Below are positions 46,447-55,135 of a DNA stretch of 64,000 bases, in pieces. The stretch's first letter is position 1, and the number at the start of each line of letters is the position of its first letter. The stretch comes from Gemmatimonadaceae bacterium (GTDB lineage: Bacteria > Gemmatimonadota > Gemmatimonadetes > Gemmatimonadales > Gemmatimonadaceae): NCBI GenBank assembly GCA_020846935.1, contig JADLCY010000002.1, positions 124,001 through 188,000 of the forward strand, read 5' to 3'. The translations under genes and the position numbers were made by a program. Below the pieces are notes generated by a model. The model searched no databases. It was not told the DNA's origin and was given only the letters and a program-made list of their open reading frames with translations.

Positions 46447-47010
46447 ATGACTGCTCGCAAGACACCCAAACGCCCCTCTGCGACTCGGCGCCCTTCGTCG
46501 CAACGACCCGAGCCCGAGGTCTGGGTCGACTTCACGTTCGACCGGGGCCTGATGCACGTGGTGGTCGAGAACGGCGGCGAGAGCGCCGCGTACGGCGTCA
46601 GTGTTCGATTTTCTCCATCGTTTCGCGGCCTCGGGGGCGCGCACGACGTGTCATCCCTCGCGCTCTTTCGATGCATCGAGTTCCTCGCCCCGCATCGACG
46701 CATCGAGACGTTCCTCGATGCGAGCCGCGACTACTTCGCGCGCGACGAACCGCGGCGCATCACCGCCGACATCACGTATCGCGATCGCGAAGGCCGCACC
46801 CACGCGCGATGCGTGCAGCACGACCTGGGCATCTACGAGGACCTGAGCTGGCTGCTGAACGCCGATCGCGGGAGCAGCGGCTCGATCCGCGACGAACCTC
46901 GACCCGCGGGGCCGAGTGCGACCCCTGGGCCTGACGGGGCCCGGTTCCGGATCGCAGAACAGCCTCGAAGGCAACCGACCCGAACGGGCCGCACCGGGCG
47001 CACTGACTGA
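46447..47010 (+). CDS. Conserved hypothetical protein paired with tail-tube gene
   Basis: The 187-residue product has a basic N-terminal tail, a beta-rich core (VWVDFTFDRGLMHVVVENGG, AYGVSVRFSPSFRGLGG, ADITYRDREGRTHARC) and a long polar C-terminus. The core looks like an Ig/beta-sandwich that might bind another protein. The ending DLGIYEDLSWLL is distinctive but I know no family name. It lies 29 bases before the phage tail-like gene in the same direction, so a joint role is plausible. Confidence 0.65.
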   Translation: MTARKTPKRPSATRRPSSQRPEPEVWVDFTFDRGLMHVVVENGGESAAYGVSVRFSPSFRGLGGAHDVSSLALFRCIEFLAPHRRIETFLDASRDYFARDEPRRITADITYRDREGRTHARCVQHDLGIYEDLSWLLNADRGSSGSIRDEPRPAGPSATPGPDGARFRIAEQPRRQPTRTGRTGRTD

Positions 47011-47039
47011 CCAATCGCCAACCAAACGGAGGAAGCACC

Positions 47040-47492
47040 ATGGCCGTGTTCAGGGACAGACCCTATACGAATTTCAACTTCCTGGTCGACCTCGGCACGG
47101 GCGCCACCGACGGACCCGAGGGCGGGTTCGAGGAAGTGCAGCTCCCCGAGGTCTGGCTCGACGTGATCGAGTACCGCAACGGAAACGAACGCGAGAACTC
47201 GGTGCGCAAGCTCACGGGTCTCGACCACGTGGGGAACCTCGTGCTCAGGCGAGGAGTCATCGGCTCACTCAGCCTGTACCAGTGGTACAACCAGATCCGG
47301 AACGGCGATCAGACGGCGCTGCGCACGGTGACCGTTCAGCTGCAGAACGAGGATCACACCGCTGTCGTGCAAACGTGGCGGCTGCTCCGCGCGCGCCTCG
47401 TGCGGCTGCGTTGGGGCCCGCTGAACGGCCGCGGCAACGATGTGGCCGTGGAATATGCCGAGATCGCCGGCGAACGGCTCGAACTCGAATAA
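47040..47492 (+). CDS. Phage tail-tube-like protein (T4 gp19 family)
   Basis: The 150-residue protein matches the gp19/tail-tube family used in contractile phage tails and injection systems: DRPYTNFNFLVDLG, the GGFEEVQLPEVWLDVIEYRNGNE segment and ENSVRKLTGLDHVGNLVLRRG, then LYQWYNQIRNGDQ. It has a strong ribosome site (GGAGGA, six bases before ATG). No sheath, baseplate, spike or ATPase genes are within the window, so the tube protein is isolated. A hairpin follows the stop. Confidence 0.87.
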   Translation: MAVFRDRPYTNFNFLVDLGTGATDGPEGGFEEVQLPEVWLDVIEYRNGNERENSVRKLTGLDHVGNLVLRRGVIGSLSLYQWYNQIRNGDQTALRTVTVQLQNEDHTAVVQTWRLLRARLVRLRWGPLNGRGNDVAVEYAEIAGERLELE

Positions 47493-47500
47493 CGCACCAA

Positions 47501-47549
47501 TGGGGAATGGGCCGCGGGCCATGCCATCAGCCCGAATGCCCATTCCCCA
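47501..47549. terminator. Long-stem hairpin between convergent genes
   Basis: TGGGGAATGGG (47501-47511) and CCCATTCCCCA (47539-47549) are exact reverse complements with a 27-base loop, itself partly foldable. It starts nine bases after the tail-tube stop and precedes the convergent peroxidase gene. Probable bidirectional terminator without T-tract. Confidence 0.55.
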
Positions 47550-47587
47550 ACCCTCAGGTCCTTCCCAACCCCAATGCGTTTGACCCG

Positions 47588-48874
47588 CTAGTTCCTGTCG
47601 TTCAGCGTGCGGATGTAGGCGACCACGGCGCGCTCTTCGCGAGGAGTGAGGCCGAGGTTGCCGAGTTCGTCGACGTTCACGTTTTCGTCGACTTCAGGCG
47701 CGGGCCAGCAGGTGACACCAAAGCGCGGGTCGCGATGGTCAACCCCCACGGGACAGCGAGGCAGGACGTCGCGCGTGTTGTAGAAGTGCACGACCTGTTC
47801 GAGCGTCTTGAATGCGCCGTTGTGCATGAACGCTTTGGCCGCGAGCGGGTGCGGACGCTTGTCGGTGTTGCGCAGCGAGGGAACCTTCTGCGCGCCGCGG
47901 AGATCCCGACGACCCAGGATGGCGCCCAGGCCCTCGTCCACGAAGCCACGGCTGATGAGCGCCGGGTTCTCGAGGTTGGCCGGCACACCGATGTTGTCGT
48001 AGGTGAAGTCGGTGAACAGCGCCCGCTTTCCGGCGTTGGGGTGGCAGGCCGCGCACTGCGCCTTGCCCTCGTAGAGACGCAGGCCGTCGAGTTCGAGCCC
48101 GGTCAGCTGCGCCTTGCCCCGGAGCCACAGGTCGTAGCGCGAGTTGAACGGACTCACACGCTCGGACGCCTGGAACGTTCCCAGCGCCCGTCCGACATTG
48201 TCAAATTCGGCCATGACGATCTGACGCTGCCTGGGTCCCAACGGAACCGTGGAGCCCTCCGTCTGGCAAAGCGTCGGTGTCGCCGCCGGCCACTCGATGC
48301 GCCGGAGCGCCGGACCAAAGGTCGCATAGTACAACGGCGCGTAATTCGCCCTGCTGATGCGCCACATCACGCACGCCGCATCGGGAAGCGCCTGCTCGTT
48401 CAGATCGAGGAACGGCTTGAGCGCCTGTTCCATGATCGGGCTTCCGAGCCGCGCGCCCGTGGCGCGCCCGTCCCAGAAGTTGCCACCGACAAAGACGTCA
48501 TCCTCGGCGTTGTACCCAAACACCGGGCTGAACGCGGCGTACGACGCGCTCGGTGGCCGCCGATTCCCGAACCTCGTGGGGACGGACCCGGGCAGCACCG
48601 CTCCGTGGGCGTTCTCGTTGAGGTTGGGGCTCGAGAACCCGAACGCGGCATCGTGACAGGTCTCGCACGACTGATTCCGTCGCAACGAGAGGTCGGTATC
48701 GACAAAGATCTTCGACCCGACGAGGGCCATGGCCGGAGCAGCCGCCCCGCGGAACTCCAGGTTGGGTTCTTCTGCGGGAATGGTGAGTGAACTCCCGGTC
48801 GGGGCGGCGTCGCTGCACGCCAGCACGGCAGCCGCGCCCAGCAGCGCGAGCGACCGAAGGGAAAACGTGGACAT
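47588..48874 (-). CDS. Di-heme cytochrome c peroxidase/MauG-family lipoprotein
   Basis: ATG 48874, with AGGAG seven bases upstream, gives 428 residues. The signal ends in a lipobox (AAAVLACSD). Two heme-binding motifs are present, CETCH in the first domain and CAACH in the second, with the family segments GNRRPPSASYAAFSPVF, NFWDGRATG and GAQKVPSLRNTDKRPHPLAAKAFMHNG. Such enzymes reduce hydrogen peroxide or modify proteins in the periplasm. The substrate branch (CcpA or MauG) cannot be fixed from this alone. The operon is monocistronic. Confidence 0.9.
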   Translation of the reverse strand: MSTFSLRSLALLGAAAVLACSDAAPTGSSLTIPAEEPNLEFRGAAAPAMALVGSKIFVDTDLSLRRNQSCETCHDAAFGFSSPNLNENAHGAVLPGSVPTRFGNRRPPSASYAAFSPVFGYNAEDDVFVGGNFWDGRATGARLGSPIMEQALKPFLDLNEQALPDAACVMWRISRANYAPLYYATFGPALRRIEWPAATPTLCQTEGSTVPLGPRQRQIVMAEFDNVGRALGTFQASERVSPFNSRYDLWLRGKAQLTGLELDGLRLYEGKAQCAACHPNAGKRALFTDFTYDNIGVPANLENPALISRGFVDEGLGAILGRRDLRGAQKVPSLRNTDKRPHPLAAKAFMHNGAFKTLEQVVHFYNTRDVLPRCPVGVDHRDPRFGVTCWPAPEVDENVNVDELGNLGLTPREERAVVAYIRTLNDRN

Positions 48875-49176
48875 CGCAGGCTCCTGGCAGTGGCGCCGAG
48901 GGGGTTTCGGCGGGACCGACACCCTTCTCCGGTCCAGGAGGCTGCGATGGCAATGGGCGTGCCAATTAAATCTATCATGAAGCCGTGTCGTACGGCACAT
49001 GAACTACGTGTGGTCCAAGTCAGCACATCGCATCGGGTTGCGAGCCGGACTCGGGGATTCACCGACGGCGCCGGACTCACGCTGTGTCGCGCCATTCCAT
49101 AGAAAAATGCTGCGCCATCAACACAGCATACTGATGAGTTCCTCAGCCGCGATCAGTCAAATCATCCGATCGCGCG
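48875..49176. other. Intergenic region
   Basis: No gene or RNA recognised in these 302 bases. A 6-bp stem with GGACCG and CGGTCC lies near 48919-48941. The AT-rich patch near 48963-48980 (AATTAAATCTATCATGAAG) is the likely promoter area for the peroxidase gene, though I see no clear -35/-10 pair. Confidence 0.4.
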
Positions 49177-49815
49177 TCAGCCCTGAGGCTTGCCGCCGGG
49201 AGTATTGGGACCGTAAGTCGCTATCGGGGCGCGCCCACTTCGATACGCCGTCACGGTTTCCTCGAAGTCATGCAGCAACAGGACTGATTCCGGTCCGCCC
49301 CATGTGCGCATGAGATCGAGCATCATTGGGGCCTCACCGTCCCACGGGTACGCGTAGACCACGTCGAAGTCGTCCAGCGCGCGACCGAGTTGCTGGTACC
49401 CGGAGGCGCCGGAACCAACGGTCCCCATGCGCCGATCGCCGTCGGGTGCGGTGAAGCGGTAGCCGGACGGGATGAAGCTGCCGGTCGCAAAGCACGCGCG
49501 CGATCCATACTTCGCCGCGAGCTCGCGCGCCGTGTCCACCAGGCCAGCATCCAGCTCAATGCCCGACGCGTCGTATCCAAGCAGGTCCGCGGCGATCGTG
49601 ATCACGCCCATGGCCGAGCCCCATTCGAGGAACGACCTCCCGGGAGCGCGGTGCGCCTCGAGGGCGCGCACCACGACGTCGTAGTTTGCCGCGACGAACG
49701 GGTGGAACTCCGCACCTCGCACCGTGACATCGAAGCGCTCCCACATCGCCCATCCCTCCGCGCAGAGTTCGGCGAGGCGCGCGCGCCGCTCGGCGTCAAG
49801 GTCGGGAAGCTTCAT
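49177..49815 (-). CDS. SAM-dependent methyltransferase-like protein
   Basis: The 212-residue protein shows a class I methyltransferase core: motif I FLEWGSAMGVITIAADLLG (E-x-G-x3-G), acidic strand GIELDAGLVDTARELAAKYG and motif IV DFDVVYAYPWDGE. The first 45 residues are helical and may cap the site. The substrate is unknown. A GTG at 49833 (six residues earlier) is an alternative start. The gene lies between a peroxidase and a hydrolase with no evident operon. Confidence 0.72.
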   Translation of the reverse strand: MKLPDLDAERRARLAELCAEGWAMWERFDVTVRGAEFHPFVAANYDVVVRALEAHRAPGRSFLEWGSAMGVITIAADLLGYDASGIELDAGLVDTARELAAKYGSRACFATGSFIPSGYRFTAPDGDRRMGTVGSGASGYQQLGRALDDFDVVYAYPWDGEAPMMLDLMRTWGGPESVLLLHDFEETVTAYRSGRAPIATYGPNTPGGKPQG

Positions 49816-49888
49816 GGTCGCGGACACATCCACTCGTACCCCGGATGTGCCCGCACGTCACCGGGAGACGGGGCCCGCGGTTCGGGCA

Positions 49889-50857
49889 TCATCGAATCGG
49901 CGTGGTCGCGCTGTCGGTGATTGCCGGCGTGTGGGCGCGGAGGAAGGTGATGAGCAACGGGTTGACGACGTCGGTTCGCTCCATGTGCGGCAGGTGGCCT
50001 GCGCGATCGATCGCATGGAACTCCACCTGGGGAATCGCCGCGCGCACGCCGTTGGCGAGCGCGATCGGCACCGTCTGATCTTCGTGGCCCCAGATGAGCA
50101 GCGTTGGTGTCTTCACGCGCCCGACGCCCGCAAAGATCGAGTCGCGCGACACGCCCGCCGTTGCCCTCAGCGTTCGGAGCAACGCTCGGCCAAAGCCTTT
50201 GTACTGGAGCTGCTGGCGATAGCGATCAGGCCAGTCTGGCCACCCGGCCGGTTCCACGAAATCCGAACGCTGACCGTCGGCCATGGTCGGAACCGCCAGG
50301 CCCTGCCACAGCACAGGGCCAACAGCGGGGAGCCGAAAGTACCAGGGGACGTCGCCTCCCTGCCCTGCCGCCGGGTCGACGAGCGTGAGTGACCGTACAC
50401 GTTCCGGGTGCCGCGCCGTGAACGCCGCGGTCACCGGGCCACCGAAGGAAAGCCCCATGAGGTGCACGGGCTCGGTCCAGCCCAGCGAATCCAGGACCTG
50501 CGAGAGCTGTCGGTCGTAGAGGTCGGGATCGTAGGCGATGTCGGGCCGATCGGACCATCCGCGGCCATAGTAGTCGTAGCGGGCTACGCGGAATCCGGCA
50601 CCGGCGAGCGCTGTCGCCGTGGAGTCCCAGATGTACGAAGGCACGGAGAAGCCGTGCGCCAGGAGGACGCGCGCTCCCGAGTCGGGCCCGTCGAGCCGGT
50701 AGTGCGTGGACCCGTCACCTAACGAGAAGAACGCCCCTGGCGCTGCGGCGCGCGCGGCTGCGTCCATATCCTGCCGCTCCGGATTGCGGGAGCGCACGAG
50801 CGCCAGGGCGGAAAGGGACAGGAAAAGCGCGAGGAACAAAGCGCGGGCCGGAGTCAT
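49889..50857 (-). CDS. Alpha/beta hydrolase, membrane-anchored or secreted
   Basis: ATG 50857 starts a hydrophobic segment (ALFLALFLSLSALALVRS). The 322-residue product has the alpha/beta hydrolase triad: Ser in GLSFGGPV, Asp in LLIWGHEDQTV and His in RAGHLPHME; the oxyanion strand is VLLAHGFSVPSYIWD. FARYDYYGRGWSDRP-type sequence is typical of epoxide/haloalkane/ester hydrolases of this superfamily. The substrate is unknown. The frame upstream of 50857 overlaps the divergent sigma-factor region and is not coding. Confidence 0.85.
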   Translation of the reverse strand: MTPARALFLALFLSLSALALVRSRNPERQDMDAAARAAAPGAFFSLGDGSTHYRLDGPDSGARVLLAHGFSVPSYIWDSTATALAGAGFRVARYDYYGRGWSDRPDIAYDPDLYDRQLSQVLDSLGWTEPVHLMGLSFGGPVTAAFTARHPERVRSLTLVDPAAGQGGDVPWYFRLPAVGPVLWQGLAVPTMADGQRSDFVEPAGWPDWPDRYRQQLQYKGFGRALLRTLRATAGVSRDSIFAGVGRVKTPTLLIWGHEDQTVPIALANGVRAAIPQVEFHAIDRAGHLPHMERTDVVNPLLITFLRAHTPAITDSATTPIR

Positions 50858-51026
50858 GGAGGTGTTCGACGGAAAAGGACGCGCTGGAGAGCCGATCCGG
50901 GGCGACCAAGGGTACGGCCACACCGCCAACGGGACAACCGCGCAGGACCATTGCGGCGCTGACTCATGCGGGGTAATTCACGTCAGCCGCCACCCTGCCC
51001 GGCGGACATCGAGGAGCGCACGCGAA

Positions 51027-51611
51027 GTGACAGCCGAAGGGGCCGGCGCCGAGTCGCCGCCGGGAGGTCGCCCACCCGAGGACGAGGACACCGACGCGGC
51101 GCGACAGCGCCTCGATGCGATGTTCAACCTCGCCTACCACGAACTCCATCGGCTCGCCGGGATCCTCCAGCATTCGCCGAACGCGACCCTGGGCCCCACG
51201 GCACTCGTCAACGAGGCGTGGCTCAAGCTCTCCGCCTACCCCGACTTCCAGTGGGAGTCTCCGCTGCATTTTCGGCGCATCGCGGCGCGCGCCATGCGAC
51301 AGGTGCTCGTGGAGGCCGCCCGCAACCGCGGTGCGGACAAGCGCGGGGGTCCGGATCGCGAACTGGTGACCCTCGAGCCCGACATGGCGGCGACGGCGAT
51401 GACAGCCGATGCGATCCTTTCACTTAATGAAGCATTGGAGACACTCGCCACGGTGAGCCCAAGGCAGGTCCGCCTCATCGAACTCCGCTACTTCGCGGGA
51501 CTCGAGGTCGCGGAAGCTGCCGAGGTGCTCGGCGTGTCCGAGGCGACGGCACAGCGTGAGTGGCGAGCAGGCAAGGCCTGGTTGGCCCATCGTCTATCCG
51601 ACCACGACTGA
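51027..51611 (+). CDS. ECF-type RNA polymerase sigma factor (TIGR02999-like)
   Basis: From GTG 51027, with GAGGAG upstream, the 194-residue protein has sigma region 2 (AYHELHRLAGILQHSPNATLGPTALVNEAWLKLS, HFRRIAARAMRQVLVEAARNRGADKRGG) and region 4 (LETLATVSPRQVRLIELRYFAGLEVAEAAEVLGVSEATAQREWRAGKAWL). This is the group common in Acidobacteria, Planctomycetes and Gemmatimonadetes without a classic anti-sigma factor. Its partner is the Ser/Thr kinase 51 bases downstream, a recurring pair in which the kinase is thought to control the sigma factor. The N-terminal extension is acidic. Confidence 0.9.
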   Translation: MTAEGAGAESPPGGRPPEDEDTDAARQRLDAMFNLAYHELHRLAGILQHSPNATLGPTALVNEAWLKLSAYPDFQWESPLHFRRIAARAMRQVLVEAARNRGADKRGGPDRELVTLEPDMAATAMTADAILSLNEALETLATVSPRQVRLIELRYFAGLEVAEAAEVLGVSEATAQREWRAGKAWLAHRLSDHD

Positions 51612-51662
51612 TCGATCGACCGGGCGACCGTCGTCGCCCCGGTTCACCGGGAGACAAGCACT

Positions 51663-54281
51663 GTGGCGCTCACAGCGCGTGATTGGACGAACATTCAGGA
51701 GGCCTTCCACCAGCTCGCCGACCTGTCGCTGACCGAGCAGGCCGCGACGCTCGACGCGCTGGCGCGCGAGTCGCCGGAGGTCGCCGACGTCGTGCGCGGC
51801 ATGCTCGCGGCGGACGGTTCGGGCGCCACGCTCCTCGATCGCGGGGTCGCCATCGCCGCCACCGACCTCCTGCGATCGACCGATCAGCTGCCTCCACGCC
51901 GTTTTGGGCCGTATCGCATCGAGCGCCTGCTGGGCGAGGGTGGCATGGGCGTGGTGTACCTGGGGCACCGCGACGACCTCGACGCCCATGCCGCAATCAA
52001 GATCCTCGCCAACGCGTGGCTCTCCCCGGCCCGTCGCGAGCGATTCCGGTCGGAGACGCAGGCCCTGGCGCTGCTGCAGCATCCGTCGATCGCGCGGCTC
52101 CTGGATGCCGACCACCTCGGTGACGGCACGCCGTGGTTTGCCATGGAGTATGTGGAGGGTGTTCCGATCACGACGTGGGTGCAGGCCCGTGCCCTCGATG
52201 CCGACACGATTCTGCGCCTGTTCCTCGAGGTCTGCGATGCGGTGCAGCACGCCCATGAGCGCGCGGTGATCCATCGTGACATCAAGCCGTCGAACGTGCT
52301 GGTGACCCACGACGGCCGCGTGAAACTCCTCGACTTCGGCATCGCCAAGCGGTTCCGCGACGTGCCAGCCTCCGACACGCGATCGCGCACCGCCTATCGC
52401 ATGCTCACGCCGCAATACGCCGCGCCGGAGCAATTCACCGGTGGGGCCGTCGGCGTGAGCGTGGACGTGTACGCCATGGGCATGCTGCTCTTCGAGCTGA
52501 TCGCCGGTTCTCGCCCGTACGACATCGACGAAGCCACCCCCGACCCCGTCGCGGCGATCCGGGCCGCATGGCCACGAGCGGTGCGAACGTCGCTCACACG
52601 CCCGATGGACCTGCCTTCGTCGTCGTGGACGGACCTCGACGCGTTGCTCTCGACGGCGCTCGCTCCCGATGCCGCCGATCGCTATCGCAGCGTCGAGGCG
52701 TTTCGTGCCGACATCGTGCGGTACCTCGAGCACCAACCGCTGACCGCGCGAACGGCAACGCTCGGCTACCGGGCGCGCAAGTTTCTTCGCCGGCGTTGGC
52801 GCGGCACCCTCGCCTCCGCGGCCGCGGTCGGAGCGGCGGCAACGGGTCTCCTCTTCCACACCAGAGCCCTCGAAGCCGCGCGCGACGTGGCAATCGCCGA
52901 GGCGTCGCGTACCACGCGGCAGCAGCAGTTCCTCGTCAACCTGTTCCAGGGTGGGCCGCAGGGCGTCGTGGCTGGCGACAGCCTGCGCCTGGCCACCGTG
53001 GTCCAGAACGGTATCCGCGAGGCGCGTGGTCTCGCTCACGACCCGCGGACCCAGGTGGAGCTGCTCGGGACGCTCGGCATCATCAGCGAACAGATCGGGC
53101 ATTTCGCCGAGGCCGACTCGCTCTTTCTGCAAGCCATCGCCGGCTCCGAACGCCTGCGCGGCCCAAACGATCCGGAGACTATTCGATCGCGCATTCGTCG
53201 GGCCGCGGTGCTCACGCGGCTCAACAAGACCGACAGCGCCGAGGCCATGCTCACGAGCCTTGCCGCGCTGGCCGAGCGCTACGCCCCGGCCGATCATCCG
53301 GCGATCGCCGAGGTGAACGAACAGCTGGGCAAGCTGCTGGGCGAGGCCGGAAAGGTCACCGAGGCCGTGCCGTATCTCGAGCGCGCCGTGGCGCAGCGAA
53401 AGCGCGCCGACACCGCGTCGCGTGAATACGCTGATGCGCTGCGGGAACTGGGCAACGCCGCCGCGTACGGTGGCCAGCGCGTGCGCGCCGATTCGCTCTG
53501 GCGCGTGGCGCTGCCGATCATCGAGCGCCTGTACGGCTCGGCGCACCCCAACACCGGGTTCCTGCTGACCAACCTCGGGACCATCGCGTCGATGAGTGGC
53601 AACCTCGAGGTGGCGGAACGCGACCTGCGGCGCGGCGCGGAGATCAGCGCCGGATGGTTCGGGCCGCACAACTGGCTCACCGCCGGCGCGCGCATGCCGC
53701 TCGGCCAGACCCTGATCCGCCGGGGGAAATTCGCCGAAGCGGCGACCGTCCTTCGCGAAGTGATCGACGACGAGAGCCGCGACGCACAGCTGGGCCCGGA
53801 TCATCCGTCGGTGAGCCTGGCACGGAACGCGTTGGGCCACGCGCTGCTCGGGCTGAACGATCGCGCGGGCGCACGCGCGGCATTTGGCGAGGCGGCGGTG
53901 CGCCTGCGCGCGACGCTTGGCCCGACGCACATGAACACGCTGCTCAACGAAGCCAGCCTGGCCCGCGTGCTGATGGACGAAGGGCGTCCCGACACCGCCA
54001 TCACGATCCTGCGCGGCGTGATCGCACGCGCGGTCCCGCAGTATGGCGTGGCCCACCCGGAGATCGCGGGGTTCCGGCTGCGACTGGGTCGCGCCCTCTT
54101 GCTGGCGCACAAACCGCGCGAAGCGATCGAGGTCACGGAGGCGGGCCTGCGGGTCGTCGATTCGGCGATGGTGGGGCGGACCGAAGACACGCGCGTCGCG
54201 ATCGGCGTGTTGGCGGACGCGTGGGCCGTGCTTGGCGACACCGCGCGTGCGGCTCGCATTCGGTCCGGCGTCCGCCGGTAA
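51663..54281 (+). CDS. Ser/Thr protein kinase with TPR repeats
   Basis: The 872-residue protein starts at GTG. Residues 1-75 are a helical leader. The kinase domain (about 80-355) has the Gly loop GEGGMGVVYLG, Lys in AAIKILAN, catalytic HRDIKPSNVLV and DFGIAK, with APE in the activation segment. A single transmembrane helix (LASAAAVGAAATGLLFH) leads to an extracytoplasmic domain of TPR-like repeats, for example FAEADSLFLQAIAGSERL and AGARAAFGEAAVRLRATLG. All catalytic residues are intact. It probably reads an external or envelope signal and acts on the upstream sigma factor. Confidence 0.92.
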   Translation: MALTARDWTNIQEAFHQLADLSLTEQAATLDALARESPEVADVVRGMLAADGSGATLLDRGVAIAATDLLRSTDQLPPRRFGPYRIERLLGEGGMGVVYLGHRDDLDAHAAIKILANAWLSPARRERFRSETQALALLQHPSIARLLDADHLGDGTPWFAMEYVEGVPITTWVQARALDADTILRLFLEVCDAVQHAHERAVIHRDIKPSNVLVTHDGRVKLLDFGIAKRFRDVPASDTRSRTAYRMLTPQYAAPEQFTGGAVGVSVDVYAMGMLLFELIAGSRPYDIDEATPDPVAAIRAAWPRAVRTSLTRPMDLPSSSWTDLDALLSTALAPDAADRYRSVEAFRADIVRYLEHQPLTARTATLGYRARKFLRRRWRGTLASAAAVGAAATGLLFHTRALEAARDVAIAEASRTTRQQQFLVNLFQGGPQGVVAGDSLRLATVVQNGIREARGLAHDPRTQVELLGTLGIISEQIGHFAEADSLFLQAIAGSERLRGPNDPETIRSRIRRAAVLTRLNKTDSAEAMLTSLAALAERYAPADHPAIAEVNEQLGKLLGEAGKVTEAVPYLERAVAQRKRADTASREYADALRELGNAAAYGGQRVRADSLWRVALPIIERLYGSAHPNTGFLLTNLGTIASMSGNLEVAERDLRRGAEISAGWFGPHNWLTAGARMPLGQTLIRRGKFAEAATVLREVIDDESRDAQLGPDHPSVSLARNALGHALLGLNDRAGARAAFGEAAVRLRATLGPTHMNTLLNEASLARVLMDEGRPDTAITILRGVIARAVPQYGVAHPEIAGFRLRLGRALLLAHKPREAIEVTEAGLRVVDSAMVGRTEDTRVAIGVLADAWAVLGDTARAARIRSGVRR

Positions 54282-54589
54282 GACGTCGGCGGGGGTCGCG
54301 TGGTCGGGGTCGTCCAGAGCGCTGAGTCGTGCGGGTGTCCGTAGGCCGAACGGTGCCAACCAGGCCCTGACCAGCGCGGGCCGACCGGAAGTCGTCGATA
54401 GCATCGCCCGACGTGGCGCCTCTCATGCGGCCACGACGGTCTCGGCCCGCTCTGCACCGCGACGACCGTGAGTCGCGTGGGCCACCGCCCACGCCAGGTG
54501 TACCTCGATCAGCAGCGGGTGGCGATGCCGCGCGTCGATTTCTGCTGAGAGACGTCGGCCACGCCGCGGTCCATGCAGGTCTGGAGCGC
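54282..54589. other. Intergenic region downstream of the kinase
   Basis: I see no coding sequence, RNA or repeat in these 308 bases. The only frames are Arg/Ser/Pro-rich in several directions, as expected for GC-rich non-coding DNA. It marks the boundary between the kinase gene and the accessory island. Confidence 0.45.
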
Positions 54590-55010
54590 TCATCCCGTCA
54601 CCTGCGCGATCTGCAACGCCGTGTCAGGCGTCATGCTGCGCCTGGCATTGATGACCTCGTTCACTCGTGGAAACGAGAAGCCGAGCTGTTGGGCGAACGC
54701 CGACTGCGAGACCCCATCGGCCTGAGAACTCCCCAAGGCATCGCACCCGGATACGTCGGCGGGCGATGCGTTGGTAGTCGGCGCTGCACTAACGTCGTGC
54801 CGCGCGGTTTGGTGGTAGTCCGTGACTTGGACCTCGCCGGCATAGCCATCCTGCCATTGGAAGCAGATGCGGTACTGCCCATTGACGCGGAAACAGTACT
54901 GCCCACGCTGGGCGCCCAGGGGGCTTCCCGACGATCCCCCGGCGGAATTGGCTGTTCGGCGAGGGCACTGTGCGGGTCCGCAGGGCCGCGGCGAGAACCA
55001 GTCGTTGCAC
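54590..55010 (-). pseudogene. Decayed HigB-HigA toxin-antitoxin remnant
   Basis: On the minus strand IPPGDRREAP (a HigB N-terminal signature) lies one frame away from the next part. After a frameshift the frame reads RGQYCFRVNGQYRICFQWQ, then AGEVQVTDYH, matching the HigB core. The same frame continues without a stop through a degenerate linker into the HigA helix-turn-helix, GVSQSAFAQQLGFSFPRVNE, and VINARRSMTPDTALQIAQVTG, then TGA at 54590-54592. HigB and HigA are normally separate genes. The start codon, HigB N-terminus and HigA first helix are lost. It lies just beyond an attC-like site, consistent with a decayed cassette. Confidence 0.68.
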
Positions 55011-55020
55011 GTCAGAAGCT

Positions 55021-55053
55021 AAACGCAACGCCCAACCGCGTGGGCCCGGGCTT
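55021..55053 (-). terminator. Degenerate terminator-like hairpin next to attC-like site 1
   Basis: In minus-strand order GCCCGGGCCCACGCGGTTGGGC forms a stem of GCCC/GGGC with inner CC/GG pairs, followed by GTTGCGTTT. It corresponds to the stronger terminator at 57321-57352 and sits at the same distance from its attC-like site. Confidence 0.45.
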
Positions 55054-55071
55054 CCGTCTCCATCCTCTCTT

Positions 55072-55135
55072 GCCTAACCAGGCATGCAGCTGCCGGCGCA
55101 GACTGCCGCGCCGCAGCTGATGCTAAGGGTTAGGC
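55072..55135 (-). repeat. attC-like folded recombination site 1
   Basis: The 64-bp site is bounded by GCCTAAC (55072-55078) and GTTAGGC (55129-55135), exact inverted copies that fit the integron R-box consensus RYYYAAC/GTTRRRY. Inside is an imperfect stem with CAGCTGC pairing GCAGCTG and GCAT pairing ATGC. One arm has two extra unpaired bases, and there is a mismatched stretch directly inside the R boxes. The immunity gene's TAG lies within the site. Shares length and architecture with the site at 57374-57437. Confidence 0.72.

Noticed and set aside
51594-54404. 936-residue open frame on the minus strand opposite the Ser/Thr kinase
   Set aside because: The plus-strand frame has complete kinase motifs. 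The opposite frame is composed of His/Arg/Ala runs typical of antisense shadows in GC-rich genes.
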